Source of the DNA: Pseudonocardia autotrophica
GTDB lineage: Bacteria > Actinomycetota > Actinomycetes > Mycobacteriales > Pseudonocardiaceae
Assembly (NCBI RefSeq): GCF_000717175.1
Contig: NZ_JNYD01000004.1
Span: 1-64,000, forward strand
DNA length: 64,000 nt
Direction of reading: 5' to 3'
Part shown: positions 25,936-33,053 of the stretch, one piece after another
Layout: each line of letters starts with the position of its first letter
Position numbering within the stretch: position 1 is the first letter of the stretch
The notes under the pieces: generated by a model
What the model was told of the DNA's origin: nothing
The model's database searches: none
The model's input: only the letters and a program-made list of their open reading frames with translations
Made by a program: the position numbers and the translations under genes

Positions 25936-27321
25936 TCAGCCGGGAACCAGAAGTTCGCCGAGCAGAAACACGTTGAGCCCGATGATCAGCGTGGCGGTCA
26001 GAACCGCCGCCGCCGTGGTGACGCGGTGGTTGACCAGGGGTCCCATAATGTCCCGTCGACGGGTGAACATCACGAGCGGCACCAGCGCGAACGGAATGCC
26101 GAAGGAGAGCACGACCTGGGACCACACCAGCGCCTGGGTCGGCTCGACCCCGACGGCGAGGACCACGAGGGCCGGCGCCAAGGTCAGCGCCCGTCGGAGG
26201 AGCAGGGGGATGCGTCGGTGGATGAAGCCCTGCATCACCACCTGACCTGCGTAGGTGCCGACGCCGGACGACGCGAATCCCGATGCCAGCAGCGCGATCG
26301 CGAACCCCAGGGCGGCCCACGGGCCGACTGCTGTACCGAGGCCCTCAAACACCCCGTCGAGCGTGTCGGTGCCCGACAGGGCGGAGCCGGCGAAAACAGC
26401 CGCGGCCACGAGCAACATCGACGCGTTGACCACCCCAGCCGTGCCCATTCCGAGCAGGACGTCGACCCGGGTGGCCCGGATGATGAACGCCTGCTCCCGC
26501 GGGCCCGCCGCCCTCAGCCGTCGCTGGGTCAACGCCGAGTGCAGGTAGATCACGTGCGGCATCACCGTCGCCCCAAGAATGCCCGTGGCGAGCAGGACGC
26601 TGTCGGTTCCTTCGAAGCCTGGCACGAGACCCTCCGCCGCACCCCCGGCCGACACATCCACCTGCCACAACGTGGCGAACAGCCCAGTGAGCACCACCAG
26701 GAACAGCCCGATCACGGCGCGTTCGAAGGGCCGGTGGCCGCGGGTCTGCAGCGCGAGCAACCCGAAAGCCACGATGCCCGTGATCACGCCACCGGTGAAC
26801 AGCGGGACGCCGAAGAGCAGTTGCAGCGCAATCGCCCCGCCCAGCACCTCCGCCAGGTCCGTCGCCACGGCGACGATCTCGGCCTGGACCCACATTCCCC
26901 AACTCACAGGGCGGGGGAACTGCGCCCGGCAGTGCTCCGCGAGATTGCGCCCACTGGCCAGACCCAGCTTCGCCGACAGCGACTGGATGAGCATGGCCAG
27001 CAGGTTCGCGGCGAAGATCACCCACAGCAGCAGGTAGCCGTACTGCGATCCGGCGGCGAAGTTCGTCGCGAAGTTGCCCGGATCGATGTACGCAATGGCG
27101 GCGACAAAGGCCGGACCCGCGACCAGTACACCGGCGCGCAGTCTCCCGGTCCGGGGCAGGGACAAGGATCCCGTCGCTGCGCCGTCGGCCGCTGGCATTC
27201 CCGATGCACCAGAGCTTGTCCGGCCGTCGTCGGTGCTCGATCCGGACGCGCGCCGGGAACTGGGCCCCCTCGACGCGTCCAGCGACTCCGTCGGCAGGTC
27301 GCCGCCCCCGGCATCATCCAT
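25936..27321 (-). CDS. mntH: Nramp-family Mn(2+)/Fe(2+) transporter (MntH)
   Basis: The 461-residue protein has eleven predicted helices with the Nramp signatures: DPGN in helix 1 (AIAYIDPGNFATNF) and MPH in helix 6 (GATVMPHVIYLHSAL), the metal-binding residues. A hydrophilic Ser/Asp-rich N-terminal extension of about 55 residues is longer than usual, and a later start is possible. It imports Mn(2+) or Fe(2+) by proton symport. It is a single gene, convergent with the CDF exporter, with a dyad in its upstream region. Confidence 0.93.
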   Translation of the reverse strand: MDDAGGGDLPTESLDASRGPSSRRASGSSTDDGRTSSGASGMPAADGAATGSLSLPRTGRLRAGVLVAGPAFVAAIAYIDPGNFATNFAAGSQYGYLLLWVIFAANLLAMLIQSLSAKLGLASGRNLAEHCRAQFPRPVSWGMWVQAEIVAVATDLAEVLGGAIALQLLFGVPLFTGGVITGIVAFGLLALQTRGHRPFERAVIGLFLVVLTGLFATLWQVDVSAGGAAEGLVPGFEGTDSVLLATGILGATVMPHVIYLHSALTQRRLRAAGPREQAFIIRATRVDVLLGMGTAGVVNASMLLVAAAVFAGSALSGTDTLDGVFEGLGTAVGPWAALGFAIALLASGFASSGVGTYAGQVVMQGFIHRRIPLLLRRALTLAPALVVLAVGVEPTQALVWSQVVLSFGIPFALVPLVMFTRRRDIMGPLVNHRVTTAAAVLTATLIIGLNVFLLGELLVPG

Positions 27322-27339
27322 AGCCCGCGACTGTAGACG

Positions 27340-27362
27340 CGGCTAATAGTTCTCGATAGCCG
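27340..27362 (-). promoter_or_regulatory. Dyad upstream of mntH, candidate operator
   Basis: CGGCTA (27340-27345) and TAGCCG (27357-27362) are inverted around an 11-base AT-rich centre, 19 bases upstream of the mntH start. The position suits a DtxR/MntR- or Fur-type site, but the sequence does not clearly match a known consensus. Confidence 0.35.
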
Positions 27363-27594
27363 ATGCTTCGAGATGTGACGCTCAGCGTTGCCGGTCAACG
27401 TCGGACCACGAGCAGTCAGCGCATCAAGCCCGTCTCCTACGCGGCGTTCGATCGTTACGTCGAGAGGTGCTGCCTTCTGCCGAGTCTGTGCCGATCGGGC
27501 AGTTCGGGGCGTTTCGGCCGCGATGAGTAGCCTGCAGGAGCAGCTGCTGGGGGTGCGCGGCACGCCCCGCGGCGCGTCGGAGAGGTGGAGGTAG

Positions 27595-28077
27595 GTGAGG
27601 ACGGTGGTCGGCCGCTGGCGGCATACTGTCCTCACCCTGGCCCTGATGCTCATCGCGCTCGTCGCGCACTGTGCTTCGGAGAATCACAGGTCGGACGAGG
27701 TCCTGGCGCCAGTCCTGGCAGTGTCGTCCACGGCGGCAGCCACGGGAGTGCCCACCGAGTACGCCGAGTCGTCGGACGCCTCTGCGACATTGGGCGAGAC
27801 CTCGAGGCTGGCGATCGGCCAGCCGGGCGTCGCGGACGAGCGGCGTCCGGAGGACCGGTCGTCCTGCCCGGATGGCGGCACGCCGCTGCACGAGGACTCT
27901 GCGACGCCTCCGCCACGCGTGATCGGCGGCATGGACGCGGTGATGCCCGCGACCGCCAACCCGTTCTGGTCTGATCCGCGGTCCCCCCGCTCCTGCGCCT
28001 CCTCCGCCGTTCCCATGGCGCCAGGGGCCGCCAGCGGGACCGCCTTGTGCACGGAGCTCTGCGTCAGTCGGCGCTGA
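27595..28077 (+). CDS. Small exported protein ending in the LCVxRR motif (possible LpqS-like family), copy 3
   Basis: The 160 residues comprise a signal-type N-terminus (RRHTVLTLALMLIALVAHC in outline: Arg residues then a hydrophobic helix ending in Cys), an Ala/Ser/Thr-rich body, a central SSCPDGGTPLHED motif and the C-terminus ALCTELCVSRR. Shared motifs tie it to the copies at 22912 and 11783. GTG 27595 has GGAGG just upstream. It precedes the L,D-transpeptidase/disulfide operon by 150 bases in the same direction. Confidence 0.6.
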   Translation: MRTVVGRWRHTVLTLALMLIALVAHCASENHRSDEVLAPVLAVSSTAAATGVPTEYAESSDASATLGETSRLAIGQPGVADERRPEDRSSCPDGGTPLHEDSATPPPRVIGGMDAVMPATANPFWSDPRSPRSCASSAVPMAPGAASGTALCTELCVSRR

Positions 28078-28224
28078 TCCGACCCACCGGTCCCGGCCGT
28101 CTCTCCCCTCGTAGCCGGGAGAAGTTCGCCAACGACCGGCGTCGTGTGCCGAGCTGCCCGGAACCGCCGCGGCAGCTGACGACCCCTCGGATCCTCGTTG
28201 ATCCTGGCCCAGGAAGAAGTGTCC

Positions 28225-28779
28225 ATGGCCCAGCACCGCTGGCAGCGCGAGCTCCCCCGTCCGTCCGGCCGTAGCGCCTTCCGCTCGGTCCGCCCACTCC
28301 GGGCCACCGTGGCCGTCGTCGCCGCCTCCGCGGCCGCGCTCGCCCTCGCGGCGGGCGCCGCCCTTGCGAACGTGCCAACCCGACCGACGCCCTATGTCGC
28401 CCCGACGGGCCCGACGCCGGCCAACATCGCCGCCGGCACCCCGTGCACGACCACCGCGCGCGCCTGCGTCGACCTCGCCACGCACAACGCCTGGTTGATC
28501 CGTGACGGGGCGGTGACCCGCACCGTGAAGTTCGTCGACGGCGACGAGAAGACCCCGACCCCGACCGGCACCTTCAAGGTCGAGTGGAAGGCCGAGCAAT
28601 ACACGAGCCGGGAATACAACACCCCGATGCCCTACTCGGTGTTCTTCGCACCGGGAGGGATCGCCTTCCACCAGGGCGGCCAGACCACCCCCTCGGGCGG
28701 CTGCGTGAAGCTGTCCCTGGAGGACGCCAAGGCGTTCTTCGCCGACCTGCAGGTCGGGGACGAGGTGCAGGTCAAGTGA
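28225..28779 (+). CDS. L,D-transpeptidase (YkuD domain), exported
   Basis: The 184 residues contain a signal peptide (VAVVAASAAALALAAGAALA), a short linker and one YkuD domain. The active site is visible as AFHQGGQTTPSGGCVKLS, with the nucleophilic Cys after the Gly-Gly pair and the upstream His. These enzymes make 3-3 cross-links in peptidoglycan or attach proteins to it. AGGAAG lies upstream of ATG 28225. The stop overlaps the DsbA-like start (GTGA), an unusual pairing of cell-wall and disulfide enzymes; the DsbA/TlpA proteins could keep the catalytic Cys in the needed redox state. Confidence 0.9.
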   Translation: MAQHRWQRELPRPSGRSAFRSVRPLRATVAVVAASAAALALAAGAALANVPTRPTPYVAPTGPTPANIAAGTPCTTTARACVDLATHNAWLIRDGAVTRTVKFVDGDEKTPTPTGTFKVEWKAEQYTSREYNTPMPYSVFFAPGGIAFHQGGQTTPSGGCVKLSLEDAKAFFADLQVGDEVQVK

Positions 28780-29441
28780 CGCGCAACGCGAAGATCTCCG
28801 GCGGCATCCTCGTCGTCGTCCTGCTGGCGATACTGACCTGGGTCCTCGCGCCCGAGGGCTTCTTGGGCAAAGGTTCCTCGCAGCCCGCGGAACAACCCGC
28901 GACGACCGCCGCCACAGCCGCTCGCCCGGACAGCCACCGACTCTCCGACGTGCCCGACGGCACGGTCACCTTCGTCGAGTTCCTCGACTTCGAGTGCGAG
29001 GCCTGCCGCTCGGTCTACCCGGTGATCGAGCAGCTGCGAGACCAGTACGGCGACCGGGTCAGCTTCGTGGTGCGCTACTTCCCGATCCCGAGCCACTTCA
29101 ACGCCGAGCGGGCCGCGCGAGCGGTCGAGGCCGCCGCGCAGCAGGGCCGATTCGAGCAGATGTACCAGCGCATGTACGACACCCAGGCCGAGTGGGGCGA
29201 ACAGCAGATCCCCATGGACGACCGCTTCCGCGGCTACGCCGCCGACCTCGGACTCGATCTCACCGAGTACGACCGGGTCTACGCCGACCCACAGACACTC
29301 GAGCGGATCCGCGCCGACGTCGCCGACGGCAAGGCCCTGGGCGTCCAGGCCACGCCGACCTTCTTCCTCAACGGTCAGCGGCTCCAGCCGAAGACCGTCA
29401 GCGACCTCACCGCGGCCCTGGACGCCGCCCTGAACCCATGA
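28776..29441 (+). CDS. DsbA/DsbG-like thioredoxin-fold disulfide oxidoreductase, membrane-anchored
   Basis: The 221 residues comprise an N-terminal helix (GGILVVVLLAILTWVLA) and a thioredoxin-fold domain with an inserted helical region. The redox motif is CEAC in FLDFECEACRSVYP, and the cis-Pro loop is QATPTFFLNGQRL. The GTG start at 28776 overlaps the preceding stop, and ATG 29438 of the VKOR gene overlaps its own stop. It should oxidise secreted proteins and be recharged by the VKOR protein encoded next. Confidence 0.9.
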   Translation: MTRNAKISGGILVVVLLAILTWVLAPEGFLGKGSSQPAEQPATTAATAARPDSHRLSDVPDGTVTFVEFLDFECEACRSVYPVIEQLRDQYGDRVSFVVRYFPIPSHFNAERAARAVEAAAQQGRFEQMYQRMYDTQAEWGEQQIPMDDRFRGYAADLGLDLTEYDRVYADPQTLERIRADVADGKALGVQATPTFFLNGQRLQPKTVSDLTAALDAALNP

Positions 29442-30073
29442 TCACCGTCGTAGCCCGTGGCCCGTCCACCAGCAGCGAGCAGACGTCGTCCGCTCCACTG
29501 CCGCGGGTGTTGCCGTGGCTACTGTTCGTCGGCGGTCTCATCGGGCTCACGGCGTCGTTCGTGCTGACCGTCGAACGCTTCGCGCTCGCCCAGGACCCCG
29601 ACTACACGCCGACCTGCAGCATCAACCCCGTGCTGAGCTGCGGTTCGGTGATGAGCACACCGCAGGCCGCGGTGTTCGGGTTCCCCAACCCGCTCCTCGG
29701 GATCGTCGGGTTCGCCGTCGTCACCGCGACAGGCGCGGCGCTACTCGCCGGCGGGCGACTGCGGGGCTGGTACTGGCTCGGCCTGCAGGGCGGGGCCACG
29801 TCCGGGGCAGTGTTCGTCCACTGGCTGATCGGGCAGAGCCTCTACCGCATCGGGGCCCTGTGCCCGTACTGCATGGTCGTGTGGGCCGTGACCGTGCCGA
29901 TCTTCTGGTACGTCACCCTGCGCAACCTGCACCGCCTCAAGCCGGCCGACCGTCGGCTCGCCGCTGTGACCCGATACCACTCCGTCCCCCTCGCCTGCTG
30001 GTTCACGGCGCTCGTCGCCCTCATCGCGGCGCGGTTTTGGCCGTACTGGTCGACCATCGGGATCGCCGGATGA
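29438..30073 (+). CDS. Vitamin K epoxide reductase (VKOR) family membrane protein
   Basis: This 211-residue protein has five hydrophobic helices. The loop Cys pair (TCSINPVLSCGSVMSTP) and the membrane-embedded CPYC in GALCPYCMVVWAV are the four functional Cys residues of the family. Bacterial VKOR homologs reoxidise DsbA-like proteins using quinone, replacing DsbB. Start and stop overlap both neighbours by four bases, so it is translated as one unit with DsbA and TlpA. Confidence 0.93.
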   Translation: MITVVARGPSTSSEQTSSAPLPRVLPWLLFVGGLIGLTASFVLTVERFALAQDPDYTPTCSINPVLSCGSVMSTPQAAVFGFPNPLLGIVGFAVVTATGAALLAGGRLRGWYWLGLQGGATSGAVFVHWLIGQSLYRIGALCPYCMVVWAVTVPIFWYVTLRNLHRLKPADRRLAAVTRYHSVPLACWFTALVALIAARFWPYWSTIGIAG

Positions 30074-30693
30074 GGAGAAAGGTCGTTCTCCTTCTGGCCG
30101 CCTGCGCCCTGCTCGCAGGCTGCTCGTTCCGCTCCCCCGATGGGAGCGCACCCAGCCAGGTCCGGGAGTTCACGTTCGTCGCGCCGGGCGGCGAGACCCG
30201 GTTGACCTACGACCCACCGCAGACGCGCGGCCGGGTGACGGGACTCTCGGGCGAGGACCTGATGAACCCGGACCGACGAATCGGCGTGGACGACTTCTCC
30301 GGGCAGATCGTCGTGCTCAACATCTGGGGTTCCTGGTGCGGGCCGTGCCGCGAGGAGATCCCGGACCTGCAGCAGACGTACGCGCAGACACGAGAGCGTG
30401 GCGCGGTCGTGCTGGGCATCGACGTCCGCGACGACCGCCAGGCCGCGCAGGACTTCCTGCGCGCCCGGGCGGTGGCGTACCCGTCGATCTTCGACCCGGC
30501 GGGACGCTCGCTCGTGGCCCTCGGAGGCTTCCCGCCCAACGTCGTGCCCTCGACGATCGTGCTCGACCGTCGCCATCGGGTCGCAGCGGTCTTCCTCGGC
30601 GCGGTACGCATCAGCGAGCTCCGCCCCGTCGTCGACCGGCTCCTCGCGGAGCCCGCGACCGAATCCCCTCCCGGCCCACCGGACAGGCCTTGA
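30070..30693 (+). CDS. TlpA/ResA-like thioredoxin-fold lipoprotein
   Basis: The 207 residues start with a lipoprotein signal (LLAACALLAGCSFRS; lipobox LAGC). The thioredoxin-like domain has WCGPC in NIWGSWCGPCREEIPDL, and the cis-Pro region is FPPNVVPSTIVLD. Such proteins reduce apocytochrome c or copper-site cysteines outside the membrane. It closes the transpeptidase-DsbA-VKOR-TlpA operon and lies just before the copper ATPase promoter, so copper-site maturation is the likely theme. Confidence 0.9.
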   Translation: MRRKVVLLLAACALLAGCSFRSPDGSAPSQVREFTFVAPGGETRLTYDPPQTRGRVTGLSGEDLMNPDRRIGVDDFSGQIVVLNIWGSWCGPCREEIPDLQQTYAQTRERGAVVLGIDVRDDRQAAQDFLRARAVAYPSIFDPAGRSLVALGGFPPNVVPSTIVLDRRHRVAAVFLGAVRISELRPVVDRLLAEPATESPPGPPDRP

Positions 30694-30720
30694 CCAACCG
30701 TATTCTACGGTTGGTAGAAC
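30690..30720 (+). promoter_or_regulatory. CueR/MerR-like promoter with operator between -35 and -10
   Basis: TTGACC (30690-30695) and TAGAAC (30715-30720) are separated by 19 bases. Overlapping the spacer is a perfect dyad: ACCAACCGTA (30693-30702) and TACGGTTGGT (30706-30715) with TTC between. The overlong spacer with a dyad inside, and the ACC...GGT ends, are the hallmark of MerR/CueR-activated copper promoters such as E. coli copA. The ATPase gene begins 42 bases downstream. Confidence 0.7.
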
Positions 30721-30761
30721 AAGCCGACCGGTGCACGTTTCGAGGCGAAGAGGCGAGGACG

Positions 30762-33053
30762 ATGCCAGGGACAGCGGCACCCGCGGGCGAGCCCGAGGTT
30801 GCACCCGTCGTGGGCACACGCCGCTACGACATCCAAGTCGGCGGGATGACCTGCGCGGCGTGCGCGAACCGTGTCGAGCGCAAGCTCAACAAGCTCGAGG
30901 GGGTTCGTGCCTCGGTCAACTACGCCACCGAGCGGGCGCGTGTCGAGTGCACGGACGCCGTCGACCCGCGCTCGTTGCTCGAGCAGGTCGAGCGGGCCGG
31001 CTACACCGCGCGGCGCATCGACGACATCCGCGCCGCGGATGGCGAGCCGACGGACCGCGTCCGTGATCTGCGCCGGCGGCTCGTGGTCGCCGCTGTCCTC
31101 GCCGTGCCGCTGGCCGATTTGTCACTCGCCCTGTCCCTGTTCCCGGAGCTGCGCTTCCCGGGCTGGGAGTGGGTGTGCCTGGCACTGGCCGCGCCCATGG
31201 TCGGCTGGTGCGCCTGGCCGTTCCACCGCGCGGCGTGGAACGGGCTGCGCCACCGCACCTCCTCGATGGACACCCTCGTGTCCCTCGGGGTCTTGGCCGC
31301 CACCGGCTGGTCGTTGTGGGTGATGCTCAGCGGCGGCCCGGTCGAGCCCGGGCTGGGCGCCGGGTGGGCCGCGCTAACCCGCACCCAGGACGCGCTCTAC
31401 CTGGATGTCGCCGCCGTGGTCATCACCTTCCTGTTGGCCGGGCGGTTCTTCGAGGCGCAGGCCAAGGCCCGCGCGGGCTCCGCCATGCGCGCCCTCCTCG
31501 CCTGGGGGGCAAAAGACGTCGAGGTCCTCCGCGACGGCGTCGCGGTCCGACTGCCGGTCACCGACCTGGTGGTCGACGACGTCTTCCTCGTCCGTCCCGG
31601 GGAGAAGATCGCCGCAGACGGCCGTGTGCTGGAGGGGCGCTCTGCAGTGGACACCAGCGTGGTCACCGGCGAGGCGGTACCCCGTGAGGTCGTGGCCGGG
31701 GACGACGTCGTCGGTGGCACGATCAACGCAGGCGGCCTGCTCACCGTGCAGGCCGCCCGGGTTGGCGCCGACACCCAGCTTGCCCGGATGGCCCGCCTGG
31801 TCGAGCAGGCGCAGGAGGGCAAGGCCGCCGTACAGCGACTGGCCGACCGCGTCTCGGCGGTCTTCGTACCCACCGTCGTCGTGCTCGCGACGGCGACGCT
31901 GACCGGATGGTTACTGGCCGACCAGCCGGCGGCGGCGGCCGTCACAGCGGCGATCGCCGTGCTGATCGTGGCCTGCCCGTGCGCCCTGGGACTGGCCACA
32001 CCGACCGCGATCCTGGTCGGCACCGGGCGCGGTGCGCAGCTCGGGGTCTTCCTCAAGGGACCGCAGGCGCTGGAGTCCACCCGGGCCGTGGACACCATCG
32101 TGTTCGACAAGACCGGCACGCTCACCGAGGGCCGCATGCACGTGGCCGGGGTCCATCCGGCTCCGGGCGTCGCCCCGGAGGAACTGCTGCGCTTCGCCGG
32201 AGCCGTGGAGCACGCGTCCGAGCACCCCATCGCGACCGCAATCGTCGAGGCGGCCCGCGACGCGTCCCCCGAGACGTCGCTGCCGCCCGTGACCGAGTTC
32301 GAAGCCCTTCCGGGATTGGGGGCATCCGGCCTGGTGGAGCACCGACAGGTACTGCTCGGCCGAGCGCGGTTGCTGCACGAGCACGGGGTCCCCACCCAGG
32401 TCGACCTCGACGCCCTTCGGACCCGACTCGAAGACGAGGGCGCGACCGTCGTCCTCGTGTCCTGGGACGGGCAGGTGCGCGGCGCGCTCGCCGTAACCGA
32501 CAAGGTCCGGACCAGCGCTGGGGCCGCCGTGGCCGCGCTGCGCCGACTTGGACTCGAGCCCGTCATGCTGACCGGCGACAACGCCCGTACGGCGGCAGTG
32601 GTCGCCGAGACCGTCGGCCTCGATGCCGATGTCGTGGTCGCCGAGGCGTTGCCGGAGGACAAGGTCGCTCACGTGCGCCGGCTGCAGGCGGACGGGCGAA
32701 CCGTCGCCGTCGTGGGCGACGGCATCAACGACGCCGCCGCGCTAGCCACCGCAGACCTCGGAATCGCCATCGGCCGAGGGACCGACGCCGCCATCGAAGC
32801 CGCCGACGTCGTACTCGGCCGGGACGACCTGCTCGTCGTGGCGGATGCCATCGAGCTCGCCCGCCGCACCCACCGCACCATCCGCTGGAACCTGGTGTGG
32901 GCTTTCGGCTACAACGTCGCTGCGCTCCCGCTGGCCGCCGCCGGCCTGCTGAGTCCGTTGATCGCCGGCGCCGCGATGGCCCTGTCCTCGGTGTTCGTGG
33001 TCTCCCACAGCCTGCAGCTGCGCCGCTTCACACCCGGGCGCGCCACCCCATGA
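30762..33053 (+). CDS. copA: Copper-transporting P1B-type ATPase
   Basis: The 763 residues contain one N-terminal heavy-metal domain (GGMTCAACANRVERK, CAAC at 31-34), eight predicted helices, the CPC metal site (IVACPCALGLATPT), the phosphorylation site DKTGT, the SEHP motif (HASEHPIA), TGDN and GDGINDAAAL. A GTINAGG-type actuator loop carries TGEAVP. This is the Cu(I) exporter class (P1B-1). ATG 30762 is preceded by GAGG. Its stop overlaps the start of the CopD-CtaG fusion gene. Expression probably depends on a MerR-type activator acting at 30690-30720. Confidence 0.95.
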   Translation: MPGTAAPAGEPEVAPVVGTRRYDIQVGGMTCAACANRVERKLNKLEGVRASVNYATERARVECTDAVDPRSLLEQVERAGYTARRIDDIRAADGEPTDRVRDLRRRLVVAAVLAVPLADLSLALSLFPELRFPGWEWVCLALAAPMVGWCAWPFHRAAWNGLRHRTSSMDTLVSLGVLAATGWSLWVMLSGGPVEPGLGAGWAALTRTQDALYLDVAAVVITFLLAGRFFEAQAKARAGSAMRALLAWGAKDVEVLRDGVAVRLPVTDLVVDDVFLVRPGEKIAADGRVLEGRSAVDTSVVTGEAVPREVVAGDDVVGGTINAGGLLTVQAARVGADTQLARMARLVEQAQEGKAAVQRLADRVSAVFVPTVVVLATATLTGWLLADQPAAAAVTAAIAVLIVACPCALGLATPTAILVGTGRGAQLGVFLKGPQALESTRAVDTIVFDKTGTLTEGRMHVAGVHPAPGVAPEELLRFAGAVEHASEHPIATAIVEAARDASPETSLPPVTEFEALPGLGASGLVEHRQVLLGRARLLHEHGVPTQVDLDALRTRLEDEGATVVLVSWDGQVRGALAVTDKVRTSAGAAVAALRRLGLEPVMLTGDNARTAAVVAETVGLDADVVVAEALPEDKVAHVRRLQADGRTVAVVGDGINDAAALATADLGIAIGRGTDAAIEAADVVLGRDDLLVVADAIELARRTHRTIRWNLVWAFGYNVAALPLAAAGLLSPLIAGAAMALSSVFVVSHSLQLRRFTPGRATP

